In this document: one piece after another, positions 1 to 5,592 of the stretch | Layout of the letters: every line of letters starts with the position of its first letter | Position numbering within the stretch: the stretch's first letter is position 1 | DNA from: Calditrichia bacterium | GTDB lineage: Bacteria; Calditrichota; Calditrichia; RBG-13-44-9; J042 | Reading direction: 5' to 3' | DNA length: 5,592 nt | Assembly: GCA_030430345.1 (NCBI GenBank) | Contig: JAUIFT010000233.1 | Coordinates: forward strand, 1-5,592 | Notes under the pieces: model-generated | Database searches by the model: none | Told to the model about the DNA's origin: nothing | What the model saw: the letters and a program-made list of their open reading frames with translations, nothing else | Position numbers and translations under genes: made by a program

Positions 1-2402
1 ATCATTTTCAGAGCAAAGATAAGATTGACGTCGATTTTAACGCCCGGCCGCCCGCCGCTTTTCACGGCAATATCAAGCTGCTGGTCGAGCATCTCCAGAA
101 AGTGCTGGTGAAAACGAAAAAAGCAGATCGCCAGAAAGTTCACATCCTCTACGAATCGGCCACTTCCCGCAATCGCATGGAAGATATTCTCGAAGAAGAG
201 ATGGGGCTCGTGCCGCCGATAAAATTCGTCGATGGCGCCCTGCACGGGGGATTCACCCTGCCGCAGCACAACATTGAAATTCTTACCGACCACGAAATCT
301 TCAATCGACTGAAAATGCGCCGGAAGAAACGCAAATTGCGGGTTTCCGGCAGCCTGATCCGCAATCTGCAAACCTTGGAATATGGGGATTTTGTCGTTCA
401 TGTCGATTATGGCGTGGGGAAATATGTCGGCACGGAACGAATCAAGATTGCCGGGATCGAGAAAGAATGCATCAAGCTGTTTTATCAGAATAAAGATGTG
501 CTCTACGTAACTTTGGATAAGCTCAATCGCATCCAGCGCTACGTCAGCGAAGAGGGTTTTCAGCCGAAGCTGACCAAACTGGGCAGCGTGGAGTGGGAAC
601 GGGCGAAGAGCAAAACCCGCAAGTCGGTGGAAAAAATTGCCCGGGAACTGGTGGAGCTGTACGCCAAACGTCTTTCCGAAAAAGGTCACGCTTATCCGCA
701 AGACACCCTCTGGCAGAAAGAGATGGAGGCCTCTTTCCCCTTCGAAGACACTCCTGATCAGGCGAAAGCAGCGAAAGACGTCAAGGAAGATATGGAATCT
801 TCCAAACCAATGGACCGCCTGGTTTGCGGCGACGTCGGTTATGGCAAAACGGAAGTCGCGATACGCGCCGCATTCAAAGCAGTAATGGACGGCAAGCAGG
901 TGGCCGTTCTGGTGCCCACCACCATTCTCGCCCAGCAGCATTATATTACCTTTCAGGAACGGATGATCAACTTCCCGGTGAGCGTCGATGTCATCTCGCG
1001 CTTCCGCACCCGGACGGAGCAGAAAGCAACCCTGGAGCAACTGGCCACCGGTCAGGTAGATATTATCATCGGCACCCATCGGATGCTTTCGAAAGATGTG
1101 CAGTTCAAAGATCTTGGTTTGCTGGTCATCGACGAAGAGCAGCGCTTCGGCGTTCGTCATAAAGAGAAGCTGAAGGAGATGAAAGTTTCCGTCGATACCT
1201 TGACGCTGACCGCAACACCGATTCCCCGCACCTTGCACATGTCCCTGATGGGCGCCCGCGATCTTTCTATTGTTGACACGCCTCCCGGGAACCGCTTGCC
1301 AATCCTGACGGAAATTACCACCTGGGATCAGCAGCTGATTTATAAAGCGATTACCTATGAAATGAGTCGGGGCGGACAGGTATTTTTTGTCCATAACCGG
1401 GTGCAAACGATCGATGCCGTTGCCGGCATGCTGAAAACAATTGTCCCGAAAGCGCGCATCGGGGTTGGGCATGGCCAGATGAAAGAACAGCAGTTGGAAA
1501 AAATCATGGACAACTTCCATCATAAAAAGTATGATGTTCTCGTTGCCACCATGATCATAGAAAACGGTTTAGATATCCCCAACTGCAATACCATTATTAT
1601 CGACCGTGCGGACCGCCTCGGCCTCGCGCAGCTCTACCAGTTACGCGGCCGGGTGGGGCGTTCCGATCGCCAGGCATTTGCCTACCTGATCATTCCTCCC
1701 CAGGAACGCCTGAATAGTACGGCGATTAAGCGTCTCTATGCCATCGAAGAGTTCTCCGACCTCGGCGCTGGCTTAAAAATCGCCATGCGGGATCTGGAAA
1801 TTCGTGGCGCCGGGAATCTGTTGGGCCATAATCAAAGCGGCTTCATCAATGCGGTGGGTTATGATCTTTACCAGAAAATTCTTCATGAAATGGTGGAAGC
1901 GATTCAGGCGGAAACCCTACCGGAGCAATTCATCCAGGATCGCATGCCGCGGGTGGATGCCGCTGTGGAGATCGACGCGGAAATGCACCTGCCCGATGGC
2001 TACATCGTTTCACCGAATGAAAAAGTGGTCATTTACCATCGCTTGCTGAACTTGGAAGAAATGCACATGATCGATAACCTGGTAGAAGAGTTGAAAGACC
2101 GCTTCGGTCCGCTGCCAGTGCCGGCGGAGAATTTGATTGAGATGGTAAAAATCAAGAAACTTGCCAGCCGCTTATTCATAAAACAGGTGAAGATTCGTAA
2201 AGGCCAGATGACCCTGTCTTTTGACGGCAAAGCAACCGAAAAGAGTGAGTTTATCGAGAAAGAACTCCCGAAATATGTCAACCAGGATATGGCCCATCTC
2301 AAATTTGTGCAAACCGAGAAGCTGAAAGCGATCATTTCTCTGAAAGGCAAGACAGATTTTGACAAACTCGCTTTTGCAAAATACTTCTTGCTAAACATTT
2401 GA
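1..2402 (+). CDS. mfd: Transcription-repair coupling factor Mfd, C-terminal ~799 residues (5' end outside window)
   Basis: Mfd is a cytoplasmic ATP-driven DNA translocase that pushes stalled RNA polymerase off damaged DNA and recruits UvrA. The frame is open to the left edge (first whole codon at 3), so the GTG at 102 is internal and not a start. Family members have about 1100-1180 residues, so roughly 350 are missing, including most of the UvrB-like part. Counting visible residues, the order is: end of the N-terminal region (1-120); RNA-polymerase-interacting CarD-like domain (about 127-182, with [13 protein letters not shown]); helicase motor with Walker A GDVGYGKT (nt 828-851), DEEQ box (1131-1142), TATPIPRT (1209-1232) and QLRGRVGRS (1638-1664); the RecG/Mfd translocation motif DLEIRGAG...QSG (1791-1841); and the C-terminal TRCF domain (about 651-799). 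All motor motifs are intact, with no frameshift. DEEQ rather than DEEH is common in Mfd. The identification is secure. Confidence 0.98.
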   Translation, partial: HFQSKDKIDVDFNARPPAAFHGNIKLLVEHLQKVLVKTKKADRQKVHILYESATSRNRMEDILEEEMGLVPPIKFVDGALHGGFTLPQHNIEILTDHEIFNRLKMRRKKRKLRVSGSLIRNLQTLEYGDFVVHVDYGVGKYVGTERIKIAGIEKECIKLFYQNKDVLYVTLDKLNRIQRYVSEEGFQPKLTKLGSVEWERAKSKTRKSVEKIARELVELYAKRLSEKGHAYPQDTLWQKEMEASFPFEDTPDQAKAAKDVKEDMESSKPMDRLVCGDVGYGKTEVAIRAAFKAVMDGKQVAVLVPTTILAQQHYITFQERMINFPVSVDVISRFRTRTEQKATLEQLATGQVDIIIGTHRMLSKDVQFKDLGLLVIDEEQRFGVRHKEKLKEMKVSVDTLTLTATPIPRTLHMSLMGARDLSIVDTPPGNRLPILTEITTWDQQLIYKAITYEMSRGGQVFFVHNRVQTIDAVAGMLKTIVPKARIGVGHGQMKEQQLEKIMDNFHHKKYDVLVATMIIENGLDIPNCNTIIIDRADRLGLAQLYQLRGRVGRSDRQAFAYLIIPPQERLNSTAIKRLYAIEEFSDLGAGLKIAMRDLEIRGAGNLLGHNQSGFINAVGYDLYQKILHEMVEAIQAETLPEQFIQDRMPRVDAAVEIDAEMHLPDGYIVSPNEKVVIYHRLLNLEEMHMIDNLVEELKDRFGPLPVPAENLIEMVKIKKLASRLFIKQVKIRKGQMTLSFDGKATEKSEFIEKELPKYVNQDMAHLKFVQTEKLKAIISLKGKTDFDKLAFAKYFLLNI

Positions 2403-2403
2403 G

Positions 2404-2421
2404 CCGAACCTAACTTTTCGG
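2404..2421 (+). terminator. Weak hairpin just after the mfd stop, possible leaky terminator
   Basis: CCGAA (2404-2408) pairs with TTCGG (2417-2421) around an 8-base loop, and ATTTTG follows. The position right after the mfd stop fits a terminator. However, the stem has only five pairs, the loop is large and the T run is only four bases, so it would be weak at best. It may let transcription through into the lipoprotein genes, or it may be chance. Confidence 0.2.
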
Positions 2422-2449
2422 ATTTTGAAAGAGAAGAAAATCACATATA

Positions 2450-2465
2450 GCCGCGCAAAAGCGGC
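2450..2465 (+). other. GC-rich small hairpin in the leader of the first lipoprotein gene
   Basis: GCCGC (2450-2454) and GCGGC (2461-2465) form a five-pair all-GC stem with the loop GCAAAA. No T run follows, so it is not an intrinsic terminator. It ends nine bases before the purine-rich ribosome binding site, so in the mRNA it could protect the 5' side or slightly affect ribosome access. A role is inferred only from position. Confidence 0.3.
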
Positions 2466-2473
2466 AGCAGTAT

Positions 2474-2480
2474 GAAGGAG
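2474..2480 (+). promoter_or_regulatory. Strong ribosome binding site for the first lipoprotein gene
   Basis: GAAGGAG ends five bases before the ATG at 2486. It is the best Shine-Dalgarno match in the window and fixes the start of the 567-residue lipoprotein, which is also required for the signal peptide to be complete. Confidence 0.85.
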
Positions 2481-2485
2481 ACTTT

Positions 2486-4189
2486 ATGAAACTCAAGTCC
2501 ATGTTTTTGGCAATCATCAGCATTACCATGCTTTTTCTTGCCTGTAGTGAAGATCCCGATGCCCGCGTGGTTGCGCGTATCGGCAACGAATCGATTACTG
2601 CCGGTGAACTTCAGGCGAAATTGAAGGAAATTTATTACAACAAGCCGCTGCATAATATCACCGAACAAGAAAAGAAAGATGCTCTGGAAAAGCTCCTCGA
2701 TGATTACCGGAAAACAATCTGGGCAAAAGAGAAGGGTCTCGATCAGGATCTGGAGTTCCAAACCGTATCCTTATATAACAAGGCACGCCTGGTTGCAACT
2801 GCATTTTACGATGAAAAAATCGTTGATGGAATGATCTCTCCCGCATTGCTTGACCAATATTTTCAGTGGAATCAGACCAATATCGAATTAGCGGTCATTA
2901 CCGTCGGCTCCAACCAATCCGAGCAGGTAGAAAATGCCAGAACGCTGGAAGAAGCCCTGGAAGTTGCCAACAAGCATAAAGCGGAGCTGGCAGCCAGTAA
3001 TAATCCCACAGGTGCCGCATCCCGTCTCAATGAGTTCCGATTTGGCCAGGGTCATCACAATCCTTATAAACTGGGCACTTTTGGCGCTTCTGTAGATAGC
3101 TTAATTTACCAGGCGAAGGTGGGAGATATGATCGGTCCTTACAATCTCAATGGTGCTTACCTGGTTATACGGGTGCTAAGCCGCCAGCCCACCACGAACA
3201 AAAACCCGAAGCAATCCTCCAAGGCGGGCATCAAGCGAATGTTGCGCGGTAAGATGCGCGGCACTGAACAGGAACTATTCAAAAAGTATACCGAAGAGTT
3301 TATTGCCAAATACAATGGCCAGTTTCACGACGATCAAATTGAAATTTTTGCCAGGGAAATACAGCAGTGGGGAGCGACCAGCAATGGCGATGTTAGCACA
3401 TTTACAGATGAAGCACGCGGTCGCACTCTCGGCTCTATTGGCGAACAAAAAATTACCTCTGGAGACCTTCTCACCATTTACAAGCAGAATTTACGGAAAG
3501 ATTTCGTCCATTTTGCTGAGCCGGAAAAACTGCGGGACAATTTTGTGAAGCAGCAGATGAATCTCTTTGCCTGGTATCTGGATGGAAAGGCCAATGGTGC
3601 CGATGAGAAAAGCGATGTGAAGATGAAAGTTGCCAGGGATGTCAGTGGCCGTCTGGCGCAGCAGATTGAAAATTACCTCGGTAAACAAATCGAAATTAGC
3701 GACGCCCAGGTTGCGGCTTTTTATAATGAGAATAAAAAGAACTATTTTCAGCCGGAAGCAATAGAAATCTGGCAAATCGGTTCAACTAGTGAAGACAAAG
3801 TAAAAGACATTCTACGCCAGGCGAAAAACGGCAGCGACTTCAGCGAACTGAATCGCAATAACCGGGGAAATCTGCGGGGCAAAAAGGGGAAATTCAGTCT
3901 TGGTTTTCAACCTCGCGAAAGCACCCACATACCGGAAATTATTCAGCTGGCCTACGAAGTGGGTCCGAATCAGTTCGGCGGCCCGGTTAAAATAGGTAGC
4001 GAATATTTTATTGTTAAAACCGGCAATCTTCGCCCGGAATACACTCGCCCCCTGGAAGAAGTTGCGGTAAGTATCCACAGTGAGTTACTAAATCGTGAAA
4101 AGAGCAAACTACGCAACGAATTGCTGGACAATATTCGCAACGATTACGCTTTTCGCATCAATGAATCTGTATTACGGAGCATCGGTTGA
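2486..4189 (+). CDS. Lipoprotein with two SurA_N/parvulin-like units, probably a non-catalytic periplasmic chaperone
   Basis: The protein has 567 residues. A lipoprotein signal peptide (basic MKLK, hydrophobic 6-19, lipobox FLAC) places the lipidated cysteine at C20, followed by acidic SEDPD. Unit 1 has a SurA_N-like signature (IGNESITAGEL, 32-42), a helical region to about 130, and a parvulin-like fold at about 133-233 (YKLGTFG near 194, VGDMIGPY at 212-219). A basic linker and helices follow (235-311). Unit 2 repeats the order: IGEQKITSGDL (318-328), helices to about 422, and a parvulin-like domain at about 425-515. In parvulins one histidine lies in the first strand (SurA SHILI) and another in GYH/GFH near the end. 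My alignment puts V137 and L226 there in unit 1, and Q430 and F508 in unit 2, so isomerase activity is doubtful. The likely role is binding unfolded envelope proteins, from a membrane anchor. The stop overlaps the next start (TTGA). Family membership is firm; function is inferred. Confidence 0.88.
   Translation: MKLKSMFLAIISITMLFLACSEDPDARVVARIGNESITAGELQAKLKEIYYNKPLHNITEQEKKDALEKLLDDYRKTIWAKEKGLDQDLEFQTVSLYNKARLVATAFYDEKIVDGMISPALLDQYFQWNQTNIELAVITVGSNQSEQVENARTLEEALEVANKHKAELAASNNPTGAASRLNEFRFGQGHHNPYKLGTFGASVDSLIYQAKVGDMIGPYNLNGAYLVIRVLSRQPTTNKNPKQSSKAGIKRMLRGKMRGTEQELFKKYTEEFIAKYNGQFHDDQIEIFAREIQQWGATSNGDVSTFTDEARGRTLGSIGEQKITSGDLLTIYKQNLRKDFVHFAEPEKLRDNFVKQQMNLFAWYLDGKANGADEKSDVKMKVARDVSGRLAQQIENYLGKQIEISDAQVAAFYNENKKNYFQPEAIEIWQIGSTSEDKVKDILRQAKNGSDFSELNRNNRGNLRGKKGKFSLGFQPRESTHIPEIIQLAYEVGPNQFGGPVKIGSEYFIVKTGNLRPEYTRPLEEVAVSIHSELLNREKSKLRNELLDNIRNDYAFRINESVLRSIG
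4176..4179 (+). promoter_or_regulatory. Ribosome binding site that decides a TTG start
   Basis: GGAG lies inside the end of the preceding gene, six bases before the TTG at 4186. There is no ATG or GTG near the N-terminus in this frame upstream of the lipobox, so this site together with the intact signal peptide selects TTG as the initiation codon. Confidence 0.75.
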
Positions 4190-5037
4190 AAGAGCTAAAG
4201 AACACCTTAATTCGCCGGTTAGTATTCCTGCTTTGTATTCTGAGCCTGACCGGCTGCGAAAGTGACACGCCAAAAGCCGGGGACATCGTTGCCCGGGTTG
4301 GTAATCAATATTTAACCCGCGACCTGGTAATATCCCTGACGCCGAAGGCGCTGCAGGCCACCGATCGGGAAGCGTTCATCAAAAGGATTGTGGAGCAGTG
4401 GATCGATAATCAGGTGCTTGCTCAAAAAGCCATTGCAGAAGGTATTGCCCTGACCAATGAGGATAAATGGCAGGTTGACAAACTGCAGGCCGGTTTACTC
4501 GGTGAAAAATATATTACCAATCGCCTCAGCAACAATTTTAGCATCACCGATAAAGATATTGAGGATTATTACCGTGATAACACCCTGGAATTTGTGCGGC
4601 AGCATGACGAGGTTCATCTCGTTCATGTGTTCTTTGAACAGCAGGATAACGCGATTTTCCGTGAGATCAGACAAACCAAAATCCTGATGGATGTTATCAA
4701 AAACAACCTCCTTGACCAACGGCAGCTCACTTACGTGATCGAACCGAATGCCGATCTCGGCTATGTGGCGGTCAACAAGCTGCGTCCGGAATTTCAAAAA
4801 GCAATTCGTGGGAAAAAGACCGGCACTATCTACGGGCCAATTAAAACCGGCGATGGATTTCACTTTCTACAAGTACTCGATAGAAAAGCCGAAGGAACCA
4901 CCCGCCGGCTGGAACTTGTTGAGCAACAAATTGTAAACCATTTGAGAATTGCCTTGCGCCATCGTAAAATTCGCGCTTTGAAAGACGACGCACGTAAGGA
5001 TATGTTGATCGAAACGTTTTATCAAAATGTTTTATAG
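4186..5037 (+). CDS. Parvulin-type (SurA/PrsA-like) peptidyl-prolyl isomerase lipoprotein
   Basis: A 283-residue protein read from TTG; its start overlaps the previous stop as TTGA, which suggests translational coupling. The signal peptide has a charged start (MKELKNTLIRR), a hydrophobic stretch (12-22) and lipobox LTGC, giving a lipidated C24. The SurA_N-like signature ARVGNQYLTRDL is at 36-47, followed by helices (about 60-137). A single parvulin domain spans about 141-235. It keeps the first-strand histidine (H147 in HLVHV) and the C-terminal one (H226 in DGFHFLQV, like SurA GFHILKV), plus GPI at 217-219. The part between the histidines is short and poorly conserved, with ADLGY (189-193) where GGxxG is usual. 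A closing charged helix runs to the end. It probably isomerises prolyl bonds in, or holds, unfolded outer-membrane or secreted proteins. Activity is likely but unproven. The frame stays open after the stop as far as the next gene's start. Confidence 0.88.
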   Translation: MKELKNTLIRRLVFLLCILSLTGCESDTPKAGDIVARVGNQYLTRDLVISLTPKALQATDREAFIKRIVEQWIDNQVLAQKAIAEGIALTNEDKWQVDKLQAGLLGEKYITNRLSNNFSITDKDIEDYYRDNTLEFVRQHDEVHLVHVFFEQQDNAIFREIRQTKILMDVIKNNLLDQRQLTYVIEPNADLGYVAVNKLRPEFQKAIRGKKTGTIYGPIKTGDGFHFLQVLDRKAEGTTRRLELVEQQIVNHLRIALRHRKIRALKDDARKDMLIETFYQNVL

Positions 5038-5076
5038 TTACCGCTGATGTTTGCAGCCGAAGCAGCCCAGCGCAAA

Positions 5077-5105
5077 TTGAATTTTGAAGGTATAAAGTTT
5101 ATCAA
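5077..5105 (+). promoter_or_regulatory. Weak sigma-70-like promoter candidate before the surA-type gene
   Basis: TTGAAT (5077-5082) and TATCAA (5100-5105) each match four of six consensus bases and are 17 bases apart. The site would give a transcript starting at or just before the surA-type start codon, leaving almost no room for a leader. Matches of this quality are common in A/T-rich gaps, so it is listed only as a candidate. Confidence 0.12.
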
Positions 5106-5108
5106 ACT
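5092..5108 (+). repeat. Overlapping A/T-rich inverted repeats before the surA-type start
   Basis: AGTTT (5096-5100) and AAACT (5104-5108) form an inverted repeat around ATC. It overlaps a second one, ATAAA (5092-5096) and TTTAT (5098-5102), around a single G. The two are mutually exclusive as RNA stems and individually weak. They could be an operator or affect initiation at the ATG twelve bases downstream, but low-complexity A/T sequence often gives such patterns. Confidence 0.25.
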
Positions 5109-5120
5109 ATTGAGAGAAGT

Positions 5121-5592
5121 ATGAAACGTCATTTTTTATCCAGCTTATTAATAACACTCTTTCTCAGCATCAGCTCCCCGATTTGGTCTCAGCAATTGAT
5201 TGACCGTATTTTAGCCGTCGTTGGTAACGAGATCATTCTGCAATCGGATCTTAATACGTTGCTGCTGCAATGGAGTGTGCAACGCCAGGAAAATGTTTTT
5301 CAAAACCCGGCACAGTTGCAGCAGCTCAGTACGCTAATGTTGCAGCGCATGATTCAGGAAAAACTGCTCTTGATCAAAGCAGAAGAAGATACTATTGTGG
5401 CCGATCCTGAGCAGGTCGATCAAATGGTTGATCGGCAGGTAAGCGGTTTTGTGCAACAGGTCGGCAGCACCGAGAACCTGGAAAAGTATTATGGCATGCC
5501 GCTACCAAAGATCAAAAAGGAGCTTCGGAGCCAGGTTGAAAATCAACTGGTAATTGAAAAACTACGCTCGATGCGTTTCTCCGGCATTAAAG
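5121..5592 (+). CDS. surA: SurA-type periplasmic chaperone, N-terminal 157 residues (3' end outside window)
   Basis: SurA escorts unfolded outer-membrane proteins across the periplasm. The visible protein starts with a Sec signal peptide (MKRH, hydrophobic 6-19, likely cleavage after S23 in PIWS). There is no lipobox cysteine, so unlike its two neighbours it should be soluble. The mature start QQLIDRILAVVGNEIILQSD is the typical SurA N-terminus, with the signature AVVGNEIILQSDL at 32-44. It continues with LMLQRMIQEKLLLIKAEEDT (72-91) and further helices of the SurA_N chaperone core. The window ends before any parvulin domain, so the number and activity of such domains are unknown. The start is the first ATG in frame; the purine-rich GAGAGAAG before it (5112-5119) is a poor Shine-Dalgarno, which could mean dependence on upstream translation. 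It lies 83 bases after the previous stop with no clear terminator between. A related PpiC/PrsA-like protein is the alternative. Confidence 0.88.
   Translation, partial: MKRHFLSSLLITLFLSISSPIWSQQLIDRILAVVGNEIILQSDLNTLLLQWSVQRQENVFQNPAQLQQLSTLMLQRMIQEKLLLIKAEEDTIVADPEQVDQMVDRQVSGFVQQVGSTENLEKYYGMPLPKIKKELRSQVENQLVIEKLRSMRFSGIK

Larger units (their letters stand above)
5047..5124 (+). other. Possible 25-codon leader ORF or C-terminal remnant running into the surA start
   Basis: An ATG at 5047 opens 25 codons (MFAAEAAQRKLNFEGIKFIK, then LLREV) ending in TGA at 5122-5124, which overlaps the ATG of the next gene as ATGA. It is in the same frame as the preceding lipoprotein, separated from it only by the TAG at 5035-5037 and three codons. 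I see no Shine-Dalgarno sequence in front of the ATG. It could be a translated coupling peptide, a former C-terminal tail cut off by a stop mutation, or chance; a random frame stays open this long fairly often. Confidence 0.25.

Noticed and set aside
102..104. GTG as the start of a 766-residue protein
   Set aside because: The frame is open upstream to base 3 and the extra codons ([16 protein letters not shown]) match the Mfd region before the RNA-polymerase-binding domain, so the gene simply enters from outside the window.
824..1162. 112-codon plus-strand frame inside mfd
   Set aside because: It overlaps the Walker A and DEEQ region of Mfd in another frame and its product is an arginine/serine-rich composition typical of out-of-frame reading.
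2033..2398. Antisense 121-codon open frame at the end of mfd
   Set aside because: It lies wholly opposite the conserved C-terminal domain of Mfd and encodes no recognisable motif; it is a shadow of the coding strand.
2425..2451. Promoter TTGAAA with TATAGC before the first lipoprotein gene
   Set aside because: The -35-like box is good (five of six) but the only -10-like partner has four of six matches at a 15-base spacing, too poor to list as a feature.
2472..2489. Five-codon minicistron (ATG AAG GAG ACT TTA TGA) overlapping the start of the first lipoprotein gene
   Set aside because: It consists of the ribosome binding site itself and has no site of its own; a short frame here is expected by chance.
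4495..4863. Antisense 122-codon open frame inside the second lipoprotein gene
   Set aside because: It is fully opposite the parvulin domain, shows no recognisable protein features, and the plus-strand gene has clear motifs.
5043..5057. Hairpin GCTG/CAGC after the second lipoprotein gene as a terminator
   Set aside because: It has only four pairs with a seven-base loop and no T run follows, so it should not stop transcription.

Overview
The window reads as one gene cluster on the plus strand of a Gram-negative bacterium. It holds the 3' part of mfd (transcription-repair coupling factor), then two genes for lipoproteins of the SurA/parvulin type, then the 5' part of a third gene for a periplasmic SurA-type chaperone. 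The Gram-negative assignment rests on two lipobox signal peptides and on the SurA-type proteins, which serve outer-membrane biogenesis. Base composition looks moderate, with no strong skew. I cannot name the genus. An mfd gene followed by several SurA-like genes suggests to me the Calditrichota/KSB1/Bacteroidota side of the tree or a former deltaproteobacterium, but this is inference from recalled gene order.

Layout: 1-2402 is mfd, open at the left edge and lacking roughly the first third of the protein. 2403-2485 is an 83-base gap with two small hairpins and a strong ribosome binding site. 2486-4189 encodes a 567-residue lipoprotein made of two successive SurA_N-plus-parvulin-like units. 4186-5037 encodes a 283-residue parvulin lipoprotein that starts on TTG and overlaps the previous stop by four bases (TTGA). 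5038-5120 is a second 83-base gap. 5121 to the right edge encodes the N-terminal 157 residues of a SurA-type protein with a cleavable Sec signal. No strong intrinsic terminator separates the genes, so they are plausibly co-transcribed, at least from 2486 onward.

The three downstream products probably act together outside the cytoplasmic membrane. All carry the same N-terminal signature (a hydrophobic strand, then G-[NE]-x-x-[IL]-x-x-x-[DE]-L or the same with one residue fewer). It occurs four times in three genes because the first lipoprotein has it twice. The second lipoprotein keeps both parvulin active-site histidines (H147, H226), so it may be an active prolyl isomerase. The first lipoprotein appears to have lost the equivalent residues in both of its parvulin-like domains, so it looks like a binding-only chaperone. 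The third protein is cut off before its parvulin domains.

Mfd works on DNA and RNA polymerase in the cytoplasm. I see no direct mechanistic link to the chaperones; shared transcription or inherited synteny is the simplest explanation. Nothing in the window points to a mobile element, CRISPR array, RNA gene or defence system. The points worth following are the duplicated and apparently catalytically dead parvulin lipoprotein, and an open frame after the stop of the second lipoprotein that runs exactly into the start of the third chaperone gene.
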